A DNA stretch of 64,000 bases from Streptomyces sp. WAC05374. Its GTDB lineage: Bacteria > Actinomycetota > Actinomycetes > Streptomycetales > Streptomycetaceae. The position numbers and the translations under genes were made by a program. Where the stretch lies: contig NZ_SMNQ01000001.1 in the NCBI RefSeq assembly GCF_004353505.1, forward strand, positions 682,001 to 746,000. Reading direction: 5' to 3'. Of this stretch, positions 42,941-50,263 are shown in pieces. Positions within the stretch are counted from its first letter, which is position 1. Every line of letters begins with the position of its first letter. Below the pieces are notes generated by a model. That model was not told where the DNA came from. It made no database searches and saw only the letters and a list, made by a program, of their open reading frames with translations.

Positions 42941-44542
42941 CTAGTAGTTCTGCCATTCGTGGCGGGTGTACTCCAGCACCGCCGGGTCCAGCAGGGTGCT
43001 GGCGCGGACGTCCTGGGGGCGCCGGTCCACGGGGAAGACGGTGGCGGCGGCGAGGACGTCGTCGTCGAGGAAGCGCAGCGGCGGGGCGTCGGCCGGCAGG
43101 CGCAGGGCCGGGGCCGGGCCGTCGGCGCCGGGGGTGGCCAGGATGAAGCCCCAGTTGCCGAAGCTGGGCACGTCGACCTGGTACGGGGTGGTGGCGTAGC
43201 CGGCTTCGCCGATGGTGGCGGCGATGGACCAGTACGACTTGGGCGCGAAGAACGGCGAGCCGCCCTGCACCATGACCTGGCCGCCGGGGGCGAGGACGCG
43301 GCCGAGCAGGTGGTAGAACTCGACGCTGTAGAGCTTGGCCAGAGCGGCGGTGTCGGGGTCCGGGAAGTCGATGAGGACCGCGTCGTAGCGCCGGGTGGCG
43401 TCCCGCAGCCAGGTGAAGGCGTCGGCGTGGACGACGGTGACCCGGGGGTCGGACAGGGCGTCGCCGTTGAGCTCGACCAGCGGGGGGAAGGTGCGGGCCA
43501 GCCGCGTCATCGCCGGGTCGAGGTCGACCAGGGTCACCTTCTCCACGTCGTCGTAGCGCAGCACCTCCCGGAGGGCCAGCGCGTCGCCGCCACCGAGGAC
43601 CAGGACGGAGGAGCGCCTGCCCGCGAGGGCGGGGTGGACGAGCGCCTCGTGGTAGCGGTACTCGTCGACGGAGGAGAACTGCAGGTCCCCGTTGAGGAAC
43701 AGCCGGGTGTCCGGTTCGCCGGTGAAGGCGGTTGACCGGGTGACGACGATGTCCTGGTACGGCGTGGTCTCGGCGTGGACGATGGGGTCCCGGTAGAGCT
43801 GCTGGCGTGCCGTGACCTCGATGTCCTCGGCCAGGACGTACACGGTGGCCAGGACGGCGAGGGTGGCGGCCGCACCGCCCAGCAGCGCGTTGCGCACGAA
43901 CGGGCGGGTCTCGCGGCGGAAGATCCACAGCACGACCACCACCCCGGCCACGGCGTTGACCGCCCCCACCACCAGCGCGCCCTTGAGCTGGCCGAAGGCG
44001 GGCAGGAGCAGCAGGGGGAAGCACAGGCCGCCGACGAGCGCGCCCACGTAGTCGGCGGCGAACATGTCGGCCACCGCGCTGCCGGCCTCCTGGCGCCGGA
44101 TGCGCTGAAGCAGGGTCATCAGCAGCGGGATCTCGGCTCCGACGAGGAGGCCGACGACGAACGAGACCACCACCATGGCCGGCATGTACAGCCGCAGCCA
44201 GGCGAACGCCGCGTACAGGATGAGCACCGACAGGCCGCCGACGAGCGCGAGCAGGATCTCGACGAGGGCGAAGGCCCCGACCGCGCGCCGTTGCAGGGGC
44301 TTGGCGGCCAGGGACCCGATGCCCATGGCGAACACCATGACGGAGATGACCACGGAGGTCTGCATCACGGAGTTGCCGATGAGGTAACTGCCCAGCGCCG
44401 TCAGCGCCAGCTCGTAGACAAGGCCGCAGGCCGCGCAGACGAACACCGCGAGCAGCAGCAGGAAGCGGGTTCCGCGCGGGTGGGCGGCCGGCGGCCGGGC
44501 GGGTGCGGCCCCGGTGGTGCGGTCCTGGAGGGTGGTGCTCAT
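42941..44542 (-). CDS. Membrane spermidine synthase-like protein
   Basis: The 533-residue protein starts at ATG 44542. The first 215 residues form about seven membrane helices (FLLLLAVFVCAACGLVYELAL...). The C-terminal half is a spermidine-synthase fold with TPYQDIVVT, LFLNGDLQFSSVDEYRYHEALVHPAL, VLVLGGGDALALREVLRY (SAM-type site), VDLDPAMTRLAR and DAVLIDFPDPDT. It is related to polyamine aminopropyltransferases but membrane-bound, so the real substrate may differ. It is last in a four-gene minus-strand operon with DUF350, DUF4247 and DUF2617 proteins, a block conserved in actinobacteria. Confidence 0.9.
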   Translation of the reverse strand: MSTTLQDRTTGAAPARPPAAHPRGTRFLLLLAVFVCAACGLVYELALTALGSYLIGNSVMQTSVVISVMVFAMGIGSLAAKPLQRRAVGAFALVEILLALVGGLSVLILYAAFAWLRLYMPAMVVVSFVVGLLVGAEIPLLMTLLQRIRRQEAGSAVADMFAADYVGALVGGLCFPLLLLPAFGQLKGALVVGAVNAVAGVVVVLWIFRRETRPFVRNALLGGAAATLAVLATVYVLAEDIEVTARQQLYRDPIVHAETTPYQDIVVTRSTAFTGEPDTRLFLNGDLQFSSVDEYRYHEALVHPALAGRRSSVLVLGGGDALALREVLRYDDVEKVTLVDLDPAMTRLARTFPPLVELNGDALSDPRVTVVHADAFTWLRDATRRYDAVLIDFPDPDTAALAKLYSVEFYHLLGRVLAPGGQVMVQGGSPFFAPKSYWSIAATIGEAGYATTPYQVDVPSFGNWGFILATPGADGPAPALRLPADAPPLRFLDDDVLAAATVFPVDRRPQDVRASTLLDPAVLEYTRHEWQNY

Positions 44543-44549
44543 GGGTGGT

Positions 44550-44987
44550 TCAGGAAACGGCGGCGCCGACCATGAAGGCCGTGCCGAGGTACATGGCCGC
44601 CTGGACCCAGGCGGCGGGGTGCGGGCTGGTGCCGTTGTCGTCCAGCACGGCGTGGCCCAGCCGTCCGGGGGTCAGCAGGCCGACGACGACGGAGATGAAC
44701 GTCATCACGGCGACGCCGGCGAGGCCGTACAGCAGGGTGCTGAGGAGGCCCTGCGTCAGGCCCTGCTCGGATTCGCTGGCCCGGATGGACTGCTCGATGA
44801 CGAGGCCGATGGCGATCGTCTGGCCGGCGAGGAGGACGGCGGCGCCGCGGTTGCGCTCGGTCCACACGACGTGGACGAGCTTGCCGGGGGTGACGAGGTC
44901 GAGCGCGATGAAGCCGACCGCCATCACGACGAAGCCGACCAGGCCGTAGAGCAGGGCGATGCCTGCCGACTCGAAGATCTCTGCCAC
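44550..44987 (-). CDS. DUF350 membrane protein
   Basis: The 145-residue product (MAEIFESAGIALLYGLVGF) has four membrane helices in two similar halves. Each half has the pattern LLYGLxGxxVM followed by DLVTPGKL or VGLLTPGRL, the DUF350 repeat. A charged segment WTERNRG separates the first pair. The role is unknown; members accompany spermidine synthase-like proteins, phage-shock proteins and ion channels. It lies seven bases upstream of the spermidine synthase-like gene. Confidence 0.9.
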   Translation of the reverse strand: MAEIFESAGIALLYGLVGFVVMAVGFIALDLVTPGKLVHVVWTERNRGAAVLLAGQTIAIGLVIEQSIRASESEQGLTQGLLSTLLYGLAGVAVMTFISVVVGLLTPGRLGHAVLDDNGTSPHPAAWVQAAMYLGTAFMVGAAVS

Positions 44988-45061
44988 GGTGTGCCTTTCG
45001 GGGACGTCGTCGTAAGGGTGCGGAACGAAAGGGGTGGTTCAGGGTGCCGGGGCCGGGCGGG

Positions 45062-45478
45062 TCACTTCCCGGAACCGGGGCCGCCGCCGCGGAAGGCGGC
45101 GCTGTCCGGGTCCGGCCACGCGGAGCCGATGTGGGTCCGCCAGCGGCGGTGGCCGGTGCGGTAGTCGTCGATCTCGATCAGGCTGCCCGTGCCGCTGGCG
45201 TGCGGGCTGATCGCCACGATGTCGTCGCGGTAGCGCAGGAACTCCCGGTCGCCGTCGGTGAGGCGGGCGACCGCCGTGGTGTTGCCGTCGATCTCCCTGG
45301 CCACCTGCGGCGCCGCATCGGTCCGGTCGACGTAGCCGGTCCCGCTGGAGGTGTACTGGCCGCGGATCCAGGCGGACGGGACGGCGTTGCCGCCGTCGTC
45401 GTCGTCCGAGTCGCTGGAACAGGCGGCGAGGGCCGCCATGGCGAGGAACACGGCGCTGATGCGTAGGGCGGTCTTCAT
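45062..45478 (-). CDS. DUF4247 lipoprotein
   Basis: ATG at 45478 overlaps the upstream stop (ATGA). The 138-residue product has a lipoprotein signal MKTALRISAVFLAMAALAAC with lipobox LAAC and an Asp-rich stretch after the cysteine (SDSDDDDGG). The compact domain contains WIRGQYTSSGTGYVDRTDAAPQVA, EFLRYRDDIVAISPH and DDYRTGHRRW, characteristic of DUF4247. It is exposed on the outer face of the membrane. The function is unknown. Confidence 0.88.
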   Translation of the reverse strand: MKTALRISAVFLAMAALAACSSDSDDDDGGNAVPSAWIRGQYTSSGTGYVDRTDAAPQVAREIDGNTTAVARLTDGDREFLRYRDDIVAISPHASGTGSLIEIDDYRTGHRRWRTHIGSAWPDPDSAAFRGGGPGSGK

Positions 45479-45972
45479 CGGGCCTCCAGCCGGGTGTGCG
45501 TCGCCACGATCCGGCGGCTCTGCGGGTAGGTGTGCCAGGTGCGCCAGCTCAGCCCGGTGCTCTCCCGTTCGACGGTCATCGCGGTGACCGCTTCCGGGGA
45601 GCCGGGGAAGATGCCGTACAGCGCACGGGGGTGGTCCTCGGAGCGGTCGCGGATCGTTGCGACGCGGGCGCCGAACTCCGCCGCGCCGAAGCGCTCGACG
45701 CGGGCGGTGAAGCGGTAGTGCCAGCCTTCGAAGTCGCGCGCCGCCGTGTCCGGCAGGCCGCCCTCCACGCCCGGCAGGCAGGCGACGGTCTCCCGCACCG
45801 GCCCGGCGAAGACCTGGTGGGAGGCGCCCAGGAGGCGCAGCCGCACGTCGATCCCGCCGACCGTCAGCTCACGGACGGCGAGCGCGTCGAGGGCGGGGCG
45901 CCCGAGGACGAACGCCAACTGGTCGGCGTCGGTGTCCAGGTACGGGGTGGTGAGGGCTATGCCACCGCTCAT
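45475..45972 (-). CDS. DUF2617 family protein
   Basis: ATG at 45972 (MSGGIALTTPYLDTDADQLAFVLG) gives 165 residues, a typical DUF2617 length. Landmarks are LLGASHQVFAGPVRETVACLPG, WHYRFTARVERFGAAEFG and LYGIFPGSPEAVTAM, then WRTWHTYPQSRRIVATHTRLE. It is first in the operon. The protein is cytoplasmic and its function is unknown; it is regularly the neighbour of DUF4247 and DUF350 genes. Confidence 0.9.
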   Translation of the reverse strand: MSGGIALTTPYLDTDADQLAFVLGRPALDALAVRELTVGGIDVRLRLLGASHQVFAGPVRETVACLPGVEGGLPDTAARDFEGWHYRFTARVERFGAAEFGARVATIRDRSEDHPRALYGIFPGSPEAVTAMTVERESTGLSWRTWHTYPQSRRIVATHTRLEAR

Positions 45973-46108
45973 GCGGCGCCGCCCGTGCCTCTGGCCGGCG
46001 ACGTGCCGAGGACGGCAGGCTCGGATACCAACGATGTTCCCCCGACTGCGAAAGTGCTTGAGCGCGGCTGAGTATGGCACAAGCGCAAAACGCGTCACAT
46101 CCGGGGTG

Positions 46109-46600
46109 TCAGACGTCTCCGGGCGGCCGGTTCTCCGGGTCCCGGTCGGAGCCGGGCCACACGTAGGGGAGGTCGGCCGGGACATCGCCGAAACGTTCCG
46201 TGTAGAAGCCGGGGTCCTTGCGCACCAGGGCCGACCGGTGGCTGAGGTGGAAGCCCGGATCGCCCAGCCAGGGCGGCAGCTCACCGTCCTCGGCCAGCTC
46301 CGCCTGCCGCCGGACCGGCGCCCCCGGGCGTACGCCGTGGAAGCCGACGAGCAGCGAGTCGGCGCAGGTGTCGCGGTGCCCCCTGGCGGTCCACGCCTCG
46401 CACACCTCCAGTCCATAGCGGACCAGCGCCTCTTCGTAGCCGGTCCACATCCGCACGGCCGGGTGCCGCCGCCAGCCGTAGCCCGGCACGGTCAGCCCGC
46501 GCAGCACCTGGAGCGCCTCGACGCGCTGCTTGCCGAGGCGGCGCGGGTCGAGGGCCCGGGCGCACTCCTCGAAGCATGGGAACGGCAGGAACGTCTGCAC
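46109..46600 (-). CDS. MSMEG_6728-type protein, putative pyrimidine-dimer DNA glycosylase
   Basis: The chosen start is GTG at 46600 (VQTFLPFPCFEECARAL), which matches the expected family N-terminus; a frame to 46636 is rejected. The 163-residue protein contains LDPRRLGKQRVEALQVLRGL, YGWRRHPAVRMWTGYEEALVRYGLEVCEAW and PPWLGDPGFHLSHRSALVRKDPGFY. These match the family annotated as pyrimidine dimer DNA glycosylase (T4 endonuclease V-like). Lys in LGKQR would be a candidate residue for lyase chemistry. The activity is inferred from family only. Confidence 0.8.
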   Translation of the reverse strand: MQTFLPFPCFEECARALDPRRLGKQRVEALQVLRGLTVPGYGWRRHPAVRMWTGYEEALVRYGLEVCEAWTARGHRDTCADSLLVGFHGVRPGAPVRRQAELAEDGELPPWLGDPGFHLSHRSALVRKDPGFYTERFGDVPADLPYVWPGSDRDPENRPPGDV

Positions 46601-46681
46601 ACCCTCGTGTCTACCGCCCCCGGCGGGCCCGTGCACGTCCGGTGCGCCGGTAACCCCGTACGGCGGGGCGCCCGGGCGGGG

Positions 46682-48259
46682 TCATCCGGCCGCCGCGACG
46701 ATGCCGGCCATGGCGCGCTCGGCGAGGGCCGCGATGGTGAGGGAGGGGTTGGCCCCGCCGGCGTTGCCCGGGAGCAGGGAGCCGTCGAGGACGTACAGCC
46801 CCCTGACGCCGTGGACCCGCCCTTCCAGGTCCGTGGTGCGGCCGATGACGCAGCCGCCCAGCGGGTGGCCGGTGAAGGGGCGGGTGGTGACCGTGACGGG
46901 AAGCATGCCGGGGTTGGCGCCGATGACGCGGTCGCTGAGCGCGGTGGCGGACCTCGCCGCCGCCGCGGACTTGTCGGCCGACCAGTCGGCCAGCCGCACC
47001 CGGCCGGTGCGCGGATCGGAGCGGAACGTGCCCCGGTGGTCGGTGTCGACGGTCATGCTGAACGTGACGAGTGCGGGAAGCGCGTGGTACCCGGGCAGGA
47101 CCCAGTTCTCGGCCAGCAGGGGCAGCTCGAACTCCGTGGGGAAGAACGCGCCCGAGGCGCAGGGCGAGCCCTGTGAACCGCCGTGGAAGCGGAGCGGCTG
47201 GGAGCGGGCGGTGGCCTGGTCGCCGTTGTCGCCGAAGCCGGTGCCGACGGACGCGGGCAGGCCGGCGAGGTCGCCGCGGTCGCGTGCCGCCACCAGGAGC
47301 CGGTTGGTGTTCAGGGTGCCCGCTGCCATGAACAGCAGGTCGCAGGTGAACTCCGTGGTGCCGAGCACGGCCCCGCCGGGCTCGAGCCGGCGCACCTCCA
47401 CACGGAAGCGCCCGTCGCGCCGCCGGCCGATGGAGCGCACCTCGTGCAGGGGACGGAGCTGTACGTGGCCGGTGGCGAGCGCGGCCGGGAGGTAGCTGCG
47501 CGTCAGGGACTTCTTGGCGCCGTTGCCGCAGCCGAAGTCGGACTCGCCGACGGTGGCCGAGAGGGGGGCGGTGTGGGCCAGTTCCCGCCGGACGACGTCC
47601 CAGTCGAACGTCGAGTCCAGGGGGAAGGTCCGGGCGCCCGCCCTGGTGAGGTGCTCGTCCCACAGCCGGGAGTGGGTGAACGGCGCCGAGCGGTGGACGT
47701 CCGCCGGCATCACCGTGGCGCCCAGCGCGCGGCGGACCCGGGGGAACCACGTGCGGGCGAACTCCTCGTACCGCAGCCCGGGCGGGTAGAGCCGTTCGAA
47801 GTACCGTCGCGGCGGGGCCACCGTGACACCGGTGTAGACGATGGAGCCGCCGCCGACGCCCGCCCCGCAGGCGATGTCGAGGCCCTGTTCCTCGGACACC
47901 TCCATCACCCCCGGGGCGGGCCGCACCGGCGTGGGCACCAGCGCCGGCCAGCGCGTCGTACGGCGGAACCAGAACATGGTGTCGGTGACGCCGTTCATCG
48001 ACCCGAAGACGTGCCGTCGCGGGGCGACGGGCCACTCCCGGCCGCGCTCCACCACCAGGGTGTCCACCCCCGCCCGTCCCAGCCGCAGCGCGGCCACCGA
48101 GCCGCCGAACCCCGAGCCGATCACCAGGGCCCGGAAGTGCGTCCGCGAGGAGGCGGCGGCGAAGGCGCGGCTTCCGGCGCCGCCCAGCACGGCGGCCCCG
48201 AGGCCGGCCAGGGTGCCCCGGCCCGCGAGCCCCAGGACGTGTCGGCGGTCGACGGACAT
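46682..48259 (-). CDS. GMC-family oxidoreductase, cholesterol oxidase type, Tat-exported
   Basis: ATG at 48259 (MSVDRRHVLGLAGRGTLAGLG) gives 525 residues with a twin-arginine signal (DRRHVLGLAG) ending near SRAFAA. The FAD-binding motif is ALVIGSGFGGSVAALRLGRAG. The cholesterol-oxidase-like GAGVGGGSIVYTGVTVAPP and the catalytic regions HPLGGCVIG (His) and GNAGGANPSLTIAALAER (Asn) are present. It is secreted folded with non-covalent FAD and oxidises a sterol or other hydroxylated lipid, producing hydrogen peroxide. It is monocistronic, with a 285-base upstream gap. Confidence 0.92.
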   Translation of the reverse strand: MSVDRRHVLGLAGRGTLAGLGAAVLGGAGSRAFAAASSRTHFRALVIGSGFGGSVAALRLGRAGVDTLVVERGREWPVAPRRHVFGSMNGVTDTMFWFRRTTRWPALVPTPVRPAPGVMEVSEEQGLDIACGAGVGGGSIVYTGVTVAPPRRYFERLYPPGLRYEEFARTWFPRVRRALGATVMPADVHRSAPFTHSRLWDEHLTRAGARTFPLDSTFDWDVVRRELAHTAPLSATVGESDFGCGNGAKKSLTRSYLPAALATGHVQLRPLHEVRSIGRRRDGRFRVEVRRLEPGGAVLGTTEFTCDLLFMAAGTLNTNRLLVAARDRGDLAGLPASVGTGFGDNGDQATARSQPLRFHGGSQGSPCASGAFFPTEFELPLLAENWVLPGYHALPALVTFSMTVDTDHRGTFRSDPRTGRVRLADWSADKSAAAARSATALSDRVIGANPGMLPVTVTTRPFTGHPLGGCVIGRTTDLEGRVHGVRGLYVLDGSLLPGNAGGANPSLTIAALAERAMAGIVAAAG

Positions 48260-48362
48260 GGGCGGCTCCTGTGTCGGCGGGCGTCCGGCGGCTCGGTCCA
48301 CCGGCTCCCACTGCCGGAACGATCAGCCACCACGGCGGGACACGCCCGGCCCGGCCGGCCGG

Positions 48363-48418
48363 GCGCGGACGGTCCGGCGCGGACGGCCGGGCGCGGACGG
48401 TCCGGCACGGACGGCCGG
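48363..48418. repeat. Four tandem 14-bp repeats
   Basis: Units GCGCGGACGGTCCG, GCGCGGACGGCCGG, GCGCGGACGGTCCG and GCACGGACGGCCGG follow each other without gap, so the pattern is also a duplicated 28-mer. They lie between the divergent GMC oxidoreductase and Rrf2 genes. Slippage-generated DNA or a multi-site operator are both possible. Confidence 0.75.
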
Positions 48419-48544
48419 GCACCGCCCGGGTACCGGCACCCAGCACCGGCCGGGGCGCCGGTGTCGCGCCGTTCTCCGTGCCGGCGGGACACGGGCGCAG
48501 GGGCCGGGGGGAGGGCGGCGGCGCGGGTGCGGGATAATGGCCGC

Positions 48545-49003
48545 ATGCGGATCTCGGCCAGGGCGGACTATGCGGTGCGCGCCGCGTTGCTGCTCGCGGC
48601 GGGTGACCCGGACGGGTCCCTGAAGGCGGAGGCCATCGCGGAGGCGCAGGAGATCCCGCACAAGTTCCTCGAGGGCATCCTGAACGACATGCGCCGGGGC
48701 GGCCTGGTCATCAGCCAGCGCGGCGCCAACGGCGGCTACCGGCTGGCCCGGCCCGCCGGTGAGATCAGCGTCGCCGACGTCGTGCGCGCGGTGGACGGTC
48801 CCCTGGTCTCCGTACGGGGCGTGCGACCCCCGGAGTTGTCGTACAACGGGCCCGCCGAGTCCCTGCTGCCGCTGTGGATCGCCCTGCGGGCGAACGTCCG
48901 GCGCATCCTGGAGGGTGTCTCGCTGGCCGATGTGGCCTCCGGCCGCCTCCCCGGTGATGTGGACGCGCTGGTGGACGATCCCGCCGCCTGGACCAACCCG
49001 TGA
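48545..49003 (+). CDS. Rrf2-family transcriptional regulator (cysteine-free, CymR-like)
   Basis: The 152-residue protein starts MRISARADYAVRAALLLAAG with the Rrf2 winged helix and wing (LEGILNDMRRGGLVISQRGANGGYRLARPAGEISVADVVRAVDG). It contains no cysteine at all, so it cannot hold the Fe-S cluster of IscR or NsrR; it is of the CymR type, which responds to protein or metabolite signals. It is followed by a TauE/SafE sulfite-exporter gene and a palindromic site, which points to sulfur metabolism control. Confidence 0.9.
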   Translation: MRISARADYAVRAALLLAAGDPDGSLKAEAIAEAQEIPHKFLEGILNDMRRGGLVISQRGANGGYRLARPAGEISVADVVRAVDGPLVSVRGVRPPELSYNGPAESLLPLWIALRANVRRILEGVSLADVASGRLPGDVDALVDDPAAWTNP

Positions 49004-49143
49004 CGACCCGGGTGCCGGCGGTGCCGCCTCGCGCGACAGGCTGACCCGGCCCGCCGCCCCGGCCGCGACATCTCACCCTACGGGCGCGTTCCTTCCGCGA
49101 TGTGAACAACCCCTTGCCGAGGCGGTGTTCCGCCGCCACTATT

Positions 49144-49169
49144 CCTACTAACCCGATAGGGAAACTAGG
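49144..49169 (+). promoter_or_regulatory. Imperfect palindrome, candidate Rrf2 operator
   Basis: CCTACTAACCCGATAGGG followed by AAACTAGG forms an imperfect dyad (CCTA..CCC-ATAGGG..TAGG) 17 bases before the TauE/SafE start. It is the most A/T-rich spot in the spacer. It suits regulation by the Rrf2 protein encoded upstream. Confidence 0.5.
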
Positions 49170-49185
49170 GATCTGCGAGGTGGCC

Positions 49186-50189
49186 GTGAAGAGCGTGATT
49201 CTGCCGGCACTTGCCGGGCTCGGCGCCCAACTGGTGGACGGGAGCCCGGGCATGGCCTACGGCGTCACCTCCACCACCCTGTTGCTGGCGGTCGGCACGA
49301 ACCCCGCCGCCGCCTCCGCCACGGGCACCTCGCCGAGATCGGTACGGCCCTCGCCTCGGGCGCCGCCCACTGGCGGTTCGGCAACGTGGACTGGCGCGTC
49401 GTCGCCAGGATCGGCATCCCGGGCGCGGCCGGGGCGTTCGCCGGGGCGACGGTCCTGGCCGGACTGTCCACCGACGTCGCCAAGCCTGTCATGACCCTGA
49501 TCCTGCTGACCCTGGGCCTGTACGTACTCGGCCGCTTCACCTTCCTGGGCCTGCCCACCGGCAACCTGGGCAAGCCCCTGCGCAAACGGTTCCTCACCCC
49601 GCTCGGGACCGTCGCCGGATTCCTGGACGCCACCGGTGGCGGCGGCTGGGGCCCGGTCGGCACCCCCGCGATCCTCGCGAGCGGACGCCTGGAACCGCGC
49701 GAGGTGAGCGGCTCCATCGACACCAGCGAGTTCCTGGTCGCCGTCGCCGCGAGCACCGGCTTCCTGGTCGGCCCCGGTTCCGAGGGGATCGACCACACCT
49801 GGGCGGTCGCCCTGCCGGCCGGCGGCCTGATCGCCGCGCCGGTCGCCGCCTGGCTGGTACGCCACGTGCCGCCGCGCATCCTCGGTTCGGCGGTGGGTGG
49901 CCTGATCGTCCTCACCAACGTCCGCACCCTGCTGCGCGGCGACTGGCTCGGCGCCGGCGACGCCGTGCAGTGGACCGTCTACGCGCTGATCCACGCGGTC
50001 TGGGCGGCGGCCCTGGCGTGCTCCTTCCGGGAGCGCCGCCGCCAGTCCGCCGGTCCGGCCACGACCCTGAACAGCACCCCCGCCCGGACAACGGCCCCCA
50101 GGACCCGCACCACGGTCCGAGCCCCCGGGACGCGGCGCCACCGGCGCCCACCCTGCCCGCCCCCCCCCCCTCTTGGAGTACGCAGATGA
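49186..50189 (+). pseudogene. TauE/SafE-family sulfite exporter, frameshifted near 49323
   Basis: GTG at 49186 starts VKSVILPALAGLGAQLVDGSPGMAYGVTS, the family N-terminus with two helices, through NPAAASAT. At about 49323 the frame changes. The next frame reads HLAEIGTALASGAAHWRFGNVDWRVVARIG and continues with six more helices to 50189. One base appears to be missing in ACGGGCACCTC, where ACGGTGCACCTC would restore the usual SATVHLAE motif. It could be a real mutation or a sequencing error. The last 45 residues (Pro/Arg/Thr-rich, through a C11 run) are unlike the family. It probably exports sulfite or organosulfonates when intact. Confidence 0.8.
50160..50170 (+). repeat. Homopolymer run of 11 C
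   Basis: Eleven consecutive C lie 15 bases before the ATG of the 25-codon ORF and next to its ribosome site TTGGAG. Such runs are prone to slippage. The run also lies inside the out-of-character C-terminus of the exporter frame. Confidence 0.9.
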
Positions 50190-50263
50190 CCACGGCCACC
50201 CCCCACGGCTCCGACGCACCGTCAGCCGTCAACCCGCCTCACCCCGCCGGGGCCTGCCGATGA
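50186..50263 (+). CDS. 25-residue upstream ORF (possible leader peptide)
   Basis: ATG at 50186 has an excellent ribosome site (TTGGAG, seven-base spacing), overlaps the exporter stop (ATGA) and ends with TGA overlapping the ATG of the next gene (ATGA at 50260). The product is MTTATPHGSDAPSAVNPPHP followed by AGACR. Its only cysteine is the penultimate residue. The main gene behind it lacks a ribosome site of its own, so translation is probably coupled through this ORF. Short cysteine-containing leaders occur upstream of actinobacterial sulfur genes; whether this one acts that way is inference. Confidence 0.5.
   Translation: MTTATPHGSDAPSAVNPPHPAGACR

Noticed and set aside
48330..48480. Possible CRISPR-like array in the repeat-rich spacer
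   Set aside because: The repeats are directly abutting 14-mers with no spacers and no cas genes nearby.
50173..50259. Longer N-terminus of the SfnB/DszC-like enzyme from 50173
   Set aside because: The extension is Arg/Pro-rich and overlaps the better-supported 25-codon ORF with its own ribosome site.
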